The position numbers and the translations under genes are program-made. The notes under the pieces were generated by a model. The model did no database searches. It saw only the letters and a list, made by a program, of their open reading frames with translations, and was not told the DNA's origin. A stretch of 58,420 nt of DNA from a virus, in IMG/VR virus record IMGVR_UViG_3300012936_000015, positions 1 to 58,420 of that record. One strand, 5' to 3'. Below, piece after piece: positions 49,835 through 56,617 of the stretch (its first letter is position 1; the number at the start of each line of letters is the position of its first letter).

Positions 49835-49959
49835 CGTCCTTGACCTCTATAAAGTTTTACATAATTAGTAGCTCCCTTTGTAGGTGAAGACTTGCTTTTG
49901 CTGTGTCTTTTGTGCTTGGTCTTTTTGTTGGGTTGAAACCGAAATACGTTTTTTGCCAT
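49831..49959 (-). CDS. Small basic protein (42 aa)
   Basis: MAKNVFRFQPNKKTKHKRHS... with a KLYRGQGR end and high Lys/Arg/His content. The end overlaps the barrel gene start by ATGA. It shares 95 nt with the 49865-50017 ORF in another frame; I rate it as the more likely real gene because short, basic proteins ending KKYRGQGR-like recur in this phage type. Confidence 0.55.
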   Translation of the reverse strand: MAKNVFRFQPNKKTKHKRHSKSKSSPTKGATNYVKLYRGQGR

Positions 49960-50017
49960 CTTTTATAAAGTATTTTATTTTATAATTACCCCCCAATGTT
50001 ACTCCTGTTGTCCACAT
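49865..50017 (-). CDS. Alternative small ORF overlapping the 42-aa gene (50 aa)
   Basis: MWTTGVTLGGNYKIKYFIKD, then a Gln/Lys-rich part ending FTYKGSY. Its start lies 2 nt after the upstream gene's stop, good spacing. It shares 95 nt with the 49831-49959 gene in a different frame. Both could be translated; one may be a shadow. Beta-hairpin like N terminus. Confidence 0.35.
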   Translation of the reverse strand: MWTTGVTLGGNYKIKYFIKDGKKRISVSTQQKDQAQKTQQKQVFTYKGSY

Positions 50018-50018
50018 A

Positions 50019-50594
50019 TTAATTAAATATAGCGTGAATTGTGCCTGTAAATACAGGAGTTCTCCTTAAAAACATAGCCTGAAGTGGTATTAGTTGTGAC
50101 ACAGAACCTGTCGGCAGTGCTGTATCAGCTGTTAGGGTTATACTATCAAATAACTCAGTCATTATATTAAAATTTGCAGAAGCAGCAGAATTAGTTTTAC
50201 ACGTTACATATAAATTACAAGGTCTGGTATTTCTTTTAAATATCATTACACTACCTCCTACAAAACCAACACGGTCACTTAACTTAAGCGTGGTTTGATT
50301 TACTACCTCCACAATGGTGCTATAAGAACTATATCTTGGATTATAAAATGTATCACCAATTTCAAAAACTCCATTTCTTAACTCAGTTTCAAATTCTGGT
50401 GAAGCGCCTGGAGGGCCTACTGTAACCTCTGTATTAGGAACAGCTCCCCCAACTACCGTTATATTACCATAAGCCTTTATCAAGTTTGCAGGATTAGGTA
50501 TGGGAGTGCTTGATGAGCCTTCACTACCACTAGCTGAATGAGCACTATCAAGTATTTTTATTATTCTTGTTCCGTATGAATTTGTTATTGCCAT
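50019..50594 (-). CDS. Hypothetical virion-type protein (191 aa)
   Basis: MAITNSYGTRIIKILDSAHS... with NITVVGGAVPNTEVTVGPPG, beta-rich with a Thr/Ser-rich N terminus and a C-terminal PVFTGTIHAIF. Resembles small head or tail surface proteins. No family recognised. Confidence 0.55.
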   Translation of the reverse strand: MAITNSYGTRIIKILDSAHSASGSEGSSSTPIPNPANLIKAYGNITVVGGAVPNTEVTVGPPGASPEFETELRNGVFEIGDTFYNPRYSSYSTIVEVVNQTTLKLSDRVGFVGGSVMIFKRNTRPCNLYVTCKTNSAASANFNIMTELFDSITLTADTALPTGSVSQLIPLQAMFLRRTPVFTGTIHAIFN

Positions 50595-50608
50595 GTCTAT
50601 ATTTTTAT

Positions 50609-50827
50609 TTATTTATCATAAGGAAAAATTCTGTTTAAGGTGTCTCTTCGTTTACCACACCCGCAATCTTTTCCTGTTGCTTTTGCTACCGCATCTACAG
50701 CTTTTTTTATTCCTGTAGCTTTGGTAAATTTCTCTATTGTATCCCCCAACCCTCGACTCCTTTGGTTAGAAGGTACATAATCATTTGCTTTAGGAGCTAA
50801 GCCTAATAAATGTCTTCTTGTGGGCAT
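50609..50827 (-). CDS. Small conserved phage protein with CGCGKRR motif (72 aa)
   Basis: RGLGDTIEKFTKATGIKKAV, then GKDCGCGKRRDTLNRIFPYDK. I recognise GLGDTIEKFTKATGIK and KDCGCGKRRDTLN as recurrent in marine phage genomes. Three Cys and positive charge; role unknown. ATG at 50827 is preferred over the upstream TTG at 50836. Confidence 0.75.
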   Translation of the reverse strand: MPTRRHLLGLAPKANDYVPSNQRSRGLGDTIEKFTKATGIKKAVDAVAKATGKDCGCGKRRDTLNRIFPYDK

Positions 50828-50829
50828 AC

Positions 50830-50997
50830 TTAACAATTACAATTTTTATTAAAACCTATGTTAAATATAATAAATTTAGCACATCCTCTTGACATGTCTC
50901 CTTTGATTTCTAACAAAGTCAACCCTCCTATTCTGCACTCTATTGCTATTTTATCCCACTGTCTTGCGTTACTTGAAAAATAATTTACAAATTTCAT
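50830..50997 (-). CDS. Small Cys-rich hypothetical protein (55 aa)
   Basis: MKFVNYFSSNARQWDKIAIE begins a small protein with two Cys in the middle and a CNC end. Located between two conserved basic micropeptide genes with 2-3 nt spacing, which supports translation. No family recognised. Confidence 0.6.
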   Translation of the reverse strand: MKFVNYFSSNARQWDKIAIECRIGGLTLLEIKGDMSRGCAKFIIFNIGFNKNCNC

Positions 50998-51000
50998 ATT

Positions 51001-51468
51001 TTATTTTTTTAATTTTTTTCTTTTTAACCCTACTCTTTGTGTTTTAGGAACACCTTTGTAGCTTTTCTTTTTAACTCTTCTACCCTTTAAAGTATCAACA
51101 GTCTTACTCGTCTCCATGTGTTTTCTGTTGTATTTTAAAACTTTTTTGCTCTTTGCTGTTGGCCCTTTTATCTTTTGTTTTACAACTCTTCTTTCTGTTA
51201 ACGTTCCCTCTTTAGGTCTATCTACCTGAACCTGTTTCATCCCCCCTTGTGTTTTTACAACTTTTCTTTTTCTGCCCGTTATAGGATTTTTATATCTTCT
51301 AGTGGTAACTGTTCTTCCAAATACATCTTTTGATTTGGTTTGTTTATATACAGGCTTAACTGCTTTTTTAACTGCGGCAGCAGTTTTTTTAGCAGCAGTC
51401 TTTATGCCTTTTCGCGCTTTACGCAAAGCATTACCTACTTTAGTGCCCCCTGGTTTTTTCTTAGCCAT
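51001..51468 (-). CDS. Histone-H1-like basic protein (155 aa)
   Basis: Lys/Ala-rich N terminus (GKTAAKKTAAAVKKAVKPVY-like) followed by a basic body with many Arg/Lys clusters (KNPITGRKRKVVKT, KGRRVKKKSYKGV). Predicted to be disordered and to bind DNA. Largest of the basic cluster; could condense packaged DNA or be ejected with it. Function inferred from charge only. Confidence 0.6.
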   Translation of the reverse strand: MAKKKPGGTKVGNALRKARKGIKTAAKKTAAAVKKAVKPVYKQTKSKDVFGRTVTTRRYKNPITGRKRKVVKTQGGMKQVQVDRPKEGTLTERRVVKQKIKGPTAKSKKVLKYNRKHMETSKTVDTLKGRRVKKKSYKGVPKTQRVGLKRKKLKK

Positions 51469-51476
51469 TTTTATTA

Positions 51477-51677
51477 TTATTTATTTTTACAACCAAAATT
51501 TTTAGCGTAATTAGCCATCTTAACTACACTTTCTGTATACTTTTTAGTATTCTTCATTACAGCATCGGCAGCGGAACAGGCATCTTTGAACCCGTTCCTT
51601 TTTGCCCATGATGTGAATTTCCCTTCATTTTTTTCTTTTATGGCGGGAAATTTCTTAGTTCTGCCCTTCATCGCCAT
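51477..51677 (-). CDS. Small basic conserved phage protein (66 aa)
   Basis: FTSWAKRNGFKDACSAADAV and KYTESVVKMANYAKNFGC: the F.WAKR.G...A...VM......KM.N.AKNFG pattern recurs in marine phages. Helical and basic. Overlaps its neighbour by one base. Confidence 0.7.
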   Translation of the reverse strand: MAMKGRTKKFPAIKEKNEGKFTSWAKRNGFKDACSAADAVMKNTKKYTESVVKMANYAKNFGCKNK

Positions 51678-51931
51678 TACGACTTGCGCATTACTCCTGT
51701 TCTATTACTACCAACTTTAGTTTTAAAAGCATATTCTAATTTGCTTTTTACACTTTTTGGATAGTGCTTGTCTTCCATCATTGAATGGTTGCCCATATAA
51801 GCGTGACCATATTTTGACTTAGACATTCCTTTAGACTCGTCTCTTCTAGACTTCATAGATTGCTTGTGAGAACCTTTATGTTTCATTCCCAAAGACTCAT
51901 CTAATCTTGCGTTATAACCTTGATGTTTCAT
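51677..51931 (-). CDS. Small basic protein with SRRDESKGM-type repeats (84 aa)
   Basis: DESLGMKHKGSHKQ and DESKGMSKSKYG repeat a DES.GM.K.. unit; the protein is rich in Lys, His, Met and Ser. Similar short DESxGM proteins occur in related marine phages; role unknown. Confidence 0.65.
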   Translation of the reverse strand: MKHQGYNARLDESLGMKHKGSHKQSMKSRRDESKGMSKSKYGHAYMGNHSMMEDKHYPKSVKSKLEYAFKTKVGSNRTGVMRKS

Positions 51932-51949
51932 TTTTTAACAATTTATTAA

Positions 51950-52114
51950 TTAGTACGTACTTTTCATTTCACTTCCATAACCTGGATTCATTTTTAATGA
52001 ACCGTTATTTAATTTAGCAAACTCATTGGCTTGAGCTTTCCCAACTGTGTTGTATGGAAATTTTTTTACTTTCATTTTGCCCGTATCCGGACAACTGTAT
52101 TTTACTGTTGGCAT
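51950..52114 (-). CDS. Small basic protein (54 aa)
   Basis: MPTVKYSCPDTGKMKVKKFP, then YNTVGKAQANEFAKLNNGSL and a GYGSEMK end. A single Cys and positive charge; recognised as a recurrent marine-phage micropeptide of unknown role. A -7 box lies 20 nt upstream at 52134-52141. Confidence 0.7.
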   Translation of the reverse strand: MPTVKYSCPDTGKMKVKKFPYNTVGKAQANEFAKLNNGSLKMNPGYGSEMKSTY

Positions 52115-52133
52115 ATTATATATTTTTATTTTA

Positions 52134-52141
52134 CAAAGATA
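52134..52141 (-). promoter_or_regulatory. Late-arm -7 box in the basic-protein cluster
   Basis: Minus-strand TATCTTTG just before the 54-aa gene. No -33 TTTG seen. Confidence 0.4.
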
Positions 52142-52147
52142 ACAAAA

Positions 52148-52567
52148 TTATGCTTTCTTCTTTTTATCTTTTTTATTTAAACTCTTACTTGTAGCGCTAA
52201 TAGTTCTAATAGCTTCTCCAAACTTACCCTGTTTAATATTTTTTACAGTGTCTTTTGCTCCTTTATAAACTTTATAGGCATTAGTATCTTTAGCCTTATT
52301 AACCTTATCTACTACTTTTTTAACAACCTTACCTACTTTAGTATTTTTTGCTTTTTCTACTTTTGCTTTTACTTTGTCAGCAGCCTGTTCTATTCCTGTT
52401 TTACCGGTAGTTTTCTTTATAAACTTCCTAGTTGTTTTTCTATTTTCTTTAGCCTTTTTTTTATCATCTTTAGACATTAAGACTTTACCTTTCTTAGCTT
52501 TTTTAATAGCTCTTTTTTCAAATCTTTCTTCTCTTTTAGCGCGTAATTTATCTCCGAATCTACTCAT
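52148..52567 (-). CDS. Lysine-rich helical protein (139 aa)
   Basis: Almost all of it is Lys/Ala/Val-rich helix (KTGIEQAADKVKAKVEKAKN...), like bacterial histone-like or LEA-type proteins. Highly positive. Likely DNA compaction or packaged protein, inferred only from composition. Confidence 0.55.
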   Translation of the reverse strand: MSRFGDKLRAKREERFEKRAIKKAKKGKVLMSKDDKKKAKENRKTTRKFIKKTTGKTGIEQAADKVKAKVEKAKNTKVGKVVKKVVDKVNKAKDTNAYKVYKGAKDTVKNIKQGKFGEAIRTISATSKSLNKKDKKKKA

Positions 52568-52571
52568 AGTT

Positions 52572-52793
52572 TTATATTTTTCTACCTGTATAGGTTTTCT
52601 TTTTACCTTTTTCTTTTAATTTATCTTTAGTTGCTTTGACTATTTTTTTTCCTAACTTATAACCTGCTTTAGCCATTGTATATGCTGACTTTAAAGGGTT
52701 AGGTGCTGTGCCTGTATACATAGCTCTAGACGTATCAAGCTTTTCAGTAGCATACTTTTTTTTCTCTTTTTGTTTATTACCAAATCTACTCAT
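52572..52793 (-). CDS. Small basic protein (73 aa)
   Basis: MSRFGNKQKEKKKYATEKLD begins it, with KKTYTGRKI at the end. The MSRFG start is shared with the 139-aa protein at 52148 (MSRFGDK), so the two may be duplicates. Positive charge. Role unknown. Confidence 0.6.
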   Translation of the reverse strand: MSRFGNKQKEKKKYATEKLDTSRAMYTGTAPNPLKSAYTMAKAGYKLGKKIVKATKDKLKEKGKKKTYTGRKI

Positions 52794-52794
52794 G

Positions 52795-53052
52795 TTACAT
52801 TTTTTGTTTGGTTCGCTTACCTCTAAAATAATTTACTTCTTTTCTCTTTTTTCCTTTTTTATCAAACTTCTCAACTTTTCTTAAATTATTAACTGCGTTA
52901 TTTCTTTTTACTTTAGTAACTACTTTTTTAACACTTCCATCTTTTCTTTTTTTCACTTTTATTTTCGCAGATTCTCCATCCATCTTAGCTTCATATTTTA
53001 AAGTTTTATTGTTTTTTCTTTTTTTATCTCTTAGTTTTTTTAATATAGCCAT
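52795..53052 (-). CDS. Small basic protein (85 aa)
   Basis: Lys/Arg-rich throughout (MAILKKLRDKKRKNNKTLKY...KIKVKKRKDGSVKKVV), with beta-strand-like KMDGESAKIKVK. Role unknown; same basic cluster. Confidence 0.6.
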   Translation of the reverse strand: MAILKKLRDKKRKNNKTLKYEAKMDGESAKIKVKKRKDGSVKKVVTKVKRNNAVNNLRKVEKFDKKGKKRKEVNYFRGKRTKQKM

Positions 53053-53054
53053 AG

Positions 53055-53195
53055 TTATTTCTTTTTATTTTTAGCAATGAATTTTGCTTTAGGGTCTGCT
53101 GCAGTAATATTTGGATTATTGTCTAATCCATATTTTACACTCTGCATGCCAAGGTTGTTTTTCTTGCCATTCATTTTTTTTCCAAGTTTTGACAT
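53055..53195 (-). CDS. Small basic protein, first gene of the late arm (46 aa)
   Basis: MSKLGKKMNGKKNNLGMQSV, then a KYGLDNNPNITAADPKAKFI body and a KKK end. First of the basic cluster and next to the divergent control region at 53203-53221. Confidence 0.6.
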   Translation of the reverse strand: MSKLGKKMNGKKNNLGMQSVKYGLDNNPNITAADPKAKFIAKNKKK

Positions 53196-53202
53196 AATAG
53201 TT

Positions 53203-53221
53203 TATCTTTGTAGCAAAGTTA
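53203..53221. promoter_or_regulatory. Face-to-face promoter switch between regulator and late arm
   Basis: TATCTTTG (53203-53210, +) and CAAAGTTA (53214-53221, which reads TAACTTTG on the minus strand) lie 3 nt apart. The two polymerases would overlap, so firing of the winged-helix gene (ATG 53237) and the late basic-protein gene (ATG 53195) should exclude each other. Confidence 0.5.
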
Positions 53222-53236
53222 ATAAAATAAAATTTA

Positions 53237-53671
53237 ATGAATTCGAATTACCTAAAGTATTGGAGAGTCATAAGATACTTCATAAAATCTAAGTATAAAC
53301 TTACACAAGCTGACTTAGACATTTTAATTTTTCTTTATGATGAGAGTTATTTTTCTAAAGACAAATTCAAAGAGTTTGACGAGCTGCTCAGTTGGAACAT
53401 AAATAGATTTGATAACTTACTCAGAGATGGGTGGATACAAGTATTTAGAAAATACGATGGTAAAAGAAAAGCTCTCTATACTTTATCTTATAAGTCAATA
53501 AGAATGATTAGTTCTATATATAAAAAATTAAGTGGGGAAGAGATACCCACTAGTCCTTCAGCCAATCCTATGTTTAAAAGAAAAGTTTCTTATAGCGACA
53601 AGGTTTATAGAAATATGATAATAGAAATGAACAGGATTATAAAACAACAACGACATTCATCTGACGAATAA
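53237..53671 (+). CDS. Winged-helix (MarR-like) regulator (144 aa)
   Basis: YKLTQADLDILIFLYDESYF, then FDNLLRDGWIQVFRKYDGKR and YTLSYKSIRMISSIYKKL give helix, recognition helix, wing and final dimer-like helix as in MarR-type DNA-binding proteins. It is the only + gene between the two late genes at its sides, so it may control the late promoter on the other strand. Its 3' end overlaps groES by 35 nt in convergent orientation. Confidence 0.7.
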   Translation: MNSNYLKYWRVIRYFIKSKYKLTQADLDILIFLYDESYFSKDKFKEFDELLSWNINRFDNLLRDGWIQVFRKYDGKRKALYTLSYKSIRMISSIYKKLSGEEIPTSPSANPMFKRKVSYSDKVYRNMIIEMNRIIKQQRHSSDE

Positions 53672-53894
53672 TAGCTACCACCTCATTGTTTAGTAACATG
53701 GTGTGTCCTGAGTTCTGGTCATAGTATATCTCGTCACCTTCCTTTATAATCTCAACATCTGTACCTACGTTTAACACTTTACCTTTTCTATATCTTAACT
53801 TAGACGTTTCTTCTCCTGAAAGTAAAAGGCCTGACTGCGTAGTTACTTCTTCATCTATTGGTTTTATTATAATATATGTTCCTATTGCTTGCAT
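53637..53894 (-). CDS. groES: Co-chaperonin GroES
   Basis: 85 residues with GTYIIIKPIDEE (first strand) and a mobile loop (EVTTQSGLLLSGEETSK, about 16-32) in which GLLL stands where host GroES has an IVL-type hydrophobic tripeptide, then GKVLNVGTDVEIIKEGDEIY. Caps the GroEL ring. It overlaps groEL by 13 nt and lies downstream of it, the reverse of the bacterial groES-groEL order. Its stop region overlaps the + regulator gene. Confidence 0.85.
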   Translation of the reverse strand: MQAIGTYIIIKPIDEEVTTQSGLLLSGEETSKLRYRKGKVLNVGTDVEIIKEGDEIYYDQNSGHTMLLNNEVVAIIRQMNVVVVL

Positions 53895-55504
53895 GTTGTA
53901 TCGTATGAACGTGCCATTGTAATAATAGCGTTAGTACTAAGTATGGTGTTTGCTACCGATATTGCGTTACTTAATGCACTTACAGTAACTTTAGTAGGGT
54001 CTATAACTCCTAAATCTATCATTTTACCCTTTTTTTCTGTTACTACATTATATCCTTCGCCTTTTCCAAGTTTAGATGATAGGTAAATATCTTCTATATT
54101 TAACCCTGCATTTTCAAGTATTTGTTTTAATGGAGACAATAAAGAGTCTAATAAAATTGCGTAAGCAATTTTTTCGGCATCAGATTTTCCACTTTTTAGT
54201 TCTGAAGAAATATTCATCAAGGCTACTCCACTACCTGGCAATATCCCGTCAGATAAAGCAGAACGAACCGCACAAACTGCATCATCTACCCTGTCATACA
54301 GTTCTTTTTGCTCTAAATCAGTATTACCTCCTACATGTATAACCCCTACACCTCCGGTCAATGAGGCTATACGTGATAGTATAAACTCTCTATCAGCTTT
54401 GGTCTTAGCTCTTTTGTGAGCATCTTTTAACTCAGACACTCTGCCCTCTAACTTTTCTTGATGCTCCTCATCTTTTGGTGAACAAAGGACGACAGTGGAG
54501 TCTCTCCCAACTATCACCTTGGACGCTCTCCCTAAATCGGAGAAGTTTACAATACTCAAGTCGTCCCCTGTTTTCTCAGAAAAATAAGTTGCACCTACTG
54601 ACATGGCTATGTCTTGCATTAACTCATGAGTTTTCCAACCAAATGAGGGTGGTGGTATAACACACACCTTCAATCCTCTTTTCATAACGTTAGCCGCTAA
54701 CGTATTAACAACATTAGCTGAACATGGAGCTATAATAAGTAGTTTTTTACCTTCTTGAATAATTGGTTTTAATATTCCTTCTATATTTAATACATTACTT
54801 ATCTCTGCATCAGACACAAGTATGTTAACATTTTCTAATATACACTCGTCTTTCTTTTGATTATTAACAAAAAGAGTGCTTGAATAACCCCTATCTATCT
54901 TTATTCCTTCAGTGGTTTCAGAATAAGTTTCTGAATTAGAAGACTTTTCCACTGTCACTATCCCGTTTTCTCCTACCACATTGTAAGTTTCAGATATTAT
55001 ATTTCCAACAAACTCATCATTGTTAGCAGAAATAGTAGCCACATGGTTAATAGTATTCTTGTCCACTTTGACACTATCTCTTTTTAACATCTCAATTATT
55101 TGAATAGTATATGAAGATAGTGCTCTAATAACTTCAGTAACACTAACATCAGGGTTCTTACCTAATAGTCTTGTAGTATTCTTAACTATAGACTCAGTTA
55201 AAACAATAGCCGTGGTTGTTCCGTCTCCGGCTAAAGTAGCTGTTCTTTCAGCAGCTTGTTTCATTATTCTAACTGCTAAGTTTTCAACAGGGTCAAGAAG
55301 CTCAACTGCTTTTGCAACTGTCACTCCGTCTTTGGTAACAGTAATGCTTGCCGTATGGTCTGGTGATTCTATAAGCACAGTATTGCCTCGCGGCCCTAAC
55401 GTGCTCTTTACTGCATTTGCAATTTTAGTAATTCCTTTGATTAATTTATCTCGACCTTCCGAACCGAAGTCAAGCTCCTTGGGGATGTATCCTGTATTAT
55501 TCAT
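53882..55504 (-). CDS. groEL: Phage-encoded chaperonin GroEL
   Basis: 540 residues, full length. TLGPRGNTV (about 35), TKDGVTVA (about 57), GDGTTTA (93-99, ATP binding) and GGVGVIHVGG...RVDDAVCAVRSAL (about 385-415, with the catalytic Asp near 405) are the family core. The C terminus ends TTCKQ and lacks the GGM repeats of host GroEL. Known phage GroELs are rare and fold capsid or other proteins. First gene of a two-gene unit, with a -7 box at 55532-55539. Confidence 0.93.
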   Translation of the reverse strand: MNNTGYIPKELDFGSEGRDKLIKGITKIANAVKSTLGPRGNTVLIESPDHTASITVTKDGVTVAKAVELLDPVENLAVRIMKQAAERTATLAGDGTTTAIVLTESIVKNTTRLLGKNPDVSVTEVIRALSSYTIQIIEMLKRDSVKVDKNTINHVATISANNDEFVGNIISETYNVVGENGIVTVEKSSNSETYSETTEGIKIDRGYSSTLFVNNQKKDECILENVNILVSDAEISNVLNIEGILKPIIQEGKKLLIIAPCSANVVNTLAANVMKRGLKVCVIPPPSFGWKTHELMQDIAMSVGATYFSEKTGDDLSIVNFSDLGRASKVIVGRDSTVVLCSPKDEEHQEKLEGRVSELKDAHKRAKTKADREFILSRIASLTGGVGVIHVGGNTDLEQKELYDRVDDAVCAVRSALSDGILPGSGVALMNISSELKSGKSDAEKIAYAILLDSLLSPLKQILENAGLNIEDIYLSSKLGKGEGYNVVTEKKGKMIDLGVIDPTKVTVSALSNAISVANTILSTNAIITMARSYDTTCKQ

Positions 55505-55531
55505 TAATTTAAATTTAAGTTTAATTTACTG

Positions 55532-55539
55532 CAAATATA
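55532..55539 (-). promoter_or_regulatory. -7 box before groEL
   Basis: Minus-strand TATATTTG, 28 nt from the groEL ATG. A TTAG stands 20 nt upstream where TTTG would be expected, so the -33 is weak. Confidence 0.45.
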
Positions 55540-55650
55540 GGAATTATTTTCTTATACCACTAACTTTAGTTATGTCAAAATTTTTTACTCTATTTATATA
55601 TATATATTTTCCCTCCTTATTAAAAAAAAATTCATAAAAAAACCTTCTCC

Positions 55651-55752
55651 AAATTGACATTTTCGACACTACCCTTGATTATCAGTTAGTTAGCTATCTA
55701 TTTTCGACACTAAAATCGACACTAATAGTGTCAATAATTAACACTATTTTTG
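55651..55752. repeat. CGACACTA repeat/operator region, second copy
   Basis: CGACACTA at 55664-55671, 55705-55712 and 55717-55724, then an inverted copy, so that GACACTAATAGTGTC (55718-55732) is a palindrome. 55651-55685 matches 6706-6740. TATTTTTG (55745-55752) is a -7 box right after it, so the palindrome would sit over its -33 region. Possible origin or repressor operator shared by two distant loci. Confidence 0.65.
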
Positions 55753-55756
55753 CAAT

Positions 55757-55825
55757 ATGGCTATAGATATAACAAATTACTTATATATACTTATAATGAT
55801 TATTATGTTTTTGTTGGGGCTATAA
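55757..55825 (+). CDS. Possible 22-aa membrane micropeptide
   Basis: MAIDITNYLYILIMIIMFLL then GL: one hydrophobic helix after a short polar start. It begins 4 nt after the -7 box at 55745-55752, so a transcript would be nearly leaderless. Only length, hydrophobicity and promoter support it. Confidence 0.35.
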   Translation: MAIDITNYLYILIMIIMFLLGL

Positions 55826-55832
55826 AAGAAAA

Positions 55833-55849
55833 GGGAGCATATAGCTCCC
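55833..55849 (-). terminator. Terminator after the 68-aa gene (minus strand)
   Basis: GGGAGC/GCTCCC with a 5-nt loop; on the minus strand the stem is followed by TTTTCTTTT. Ends transcripts of 55877-56083 before they reach the repeat region. Confidence 0.75.
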
Positions 55850-55876
55850 TAATCCGTGTCAAACAAAGGGGTAAAA

Positions 55877-56083
55877 TTATTTCTTAAACAATTTCTTCAT
55901 AGAAGACATCATCTCTTCTTTCATTTGCTTTTGTTGCTCTGCAAGTTCTATACCCGCAGCAATATCTCTTATCAAGCTTGAGCTCTTCATTGCTCGTCTC
56001 ATTTTAGCGGCACGAGTAATTCCCATTTCTGAATCAGGTCTGTCATTTACTAACCTGCCGTTTTTTATATGTAGTCCGTCCAT
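55877..56083 (-). CDS. Hypothetical protein (68 aa)
   Basis: MDGLHIKNGRLVNDRPDSEM, then a helical basic part with a KMRRAMKSSSLIRDIAAG stretch and a Met/Lys-rich end. Start 56083 is chosen because the longer reading from 56119 would begin inside the -7 box at 56109-56116. No family recognised. Flanked by its own promoter and terminator, so it is monocistronic. Confidence 0.6.
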   Translation of the reverse strand: MDGLHIKNGRLVNDRPDSEMGITRAAKMRRAMKSSSLIRDIAAGIELAEQQKQMKEEMMSSMKKLFKK

Positions 56084-56108
56084 AGTAGTGTTATTTATCT
56101 GTGATATA

Positions 56109-56116
56109 CAAAGATA
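56109..56116 (-). promoter_or_regulatory. -7 box before the 68-aa gene
   Basis: Minus-strand TATCTTTG, 26 nt from the ATG at 56083. No TTTG is seen 19-21 nt upstream. Confidence 0.5.
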
Positions 56117-56119
56117 CAA

Positions 56120-56537
56120 AAATTTATTAGATATATGTAGTGTTTAGGCTCCCCCCCATCCTACACCTACCACCGCCCACAGCAAACCGATTTTTTTTTA
56201 GGGGGTGGGGGTTGTTTTTTTGTCCGTTAGTCTCAATTTTTTTGGAATTTTTGCCGGCTCTGTATCTCTGTTAGTGTCTCTTTAAGGATACAAACCACAC
56301 CGAACAACGCGAACCCCTTCCCCTCTCTCTCTGTTGTCCCCTTCCCCCTTTCCCCCCTTCCCCTCACTACATAAAAAAGCTTTAACACATAAAGAGGAAA
56401 GAGACCACCCCCGAACGCGTGCCGATTTACACAAATAAAACATAGTGAAAAGCTCTAATATAATTGACTGAATAACAGATATAAACAACACAAAGTTTAT
56501 AAAATGTTAAAATTTATTTTTTATTTCGTGTTTTTTC
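56120..56537. other. Noncoding region with C-run/G-run and polypyrimidine tract
   Basis: A C-run (56151-56157) faces G-runs GGGGGTGGGGG (56201-56211) about 43 nt later, followed by a T-run, which may terminate + strand transcripts. A C/T-only rich stretch covers about 56308-56365. TGTCTCTTTAAGGATACA (56275-56292) is another copy of the dispersed motif. No credible gene. May serve in origin, packaging or control. Confidence 0.5.
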
Positions 56538-56568
56538 TTTGTTTTAATCGAGAATTAAACTATATTTA
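56538..56568 (+). promoter_or_regulatory. Bacteroidota-like promoter before the 209-aa gene
   Basis: TTTG (56538-56541), 19-nt spacer, TATATTTA (56561-56568). Near-consensus. Drives the unit with the amidoligase. Confidence 0.6.
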
Positions 56569-56583
56569 AACAATTATTAATCG

Positions 56584-56600
56584 GAGGGACTATAACCCTC
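56584..56600 (+). promoter_or_regulatory. Leader hairpin before the 209-aa gene
   Basis: GAGGG (56584-56588) and CCCTC (56596-56600) with a 7-nt loop, 17 nt before the ATG. Counterpart of the leader hairpin at 457-475. The GGAGGG arm resembles a Shine-Dalgarno site but is locked in the stem and too far from the ATG. Confidence 0.4.
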
Positions 56601-56617
56601 GTAAAATTTTTAAAATT

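Noticed and set aside
56282-56491. 69-aa minus-strand ORF rich in Gly and Glu
   Set aside because: It is the reverse of a C/T tract, so the Gly/Glu repeats (GKGGKGEG) arise from low complexity, and there is no plausible start or homology.
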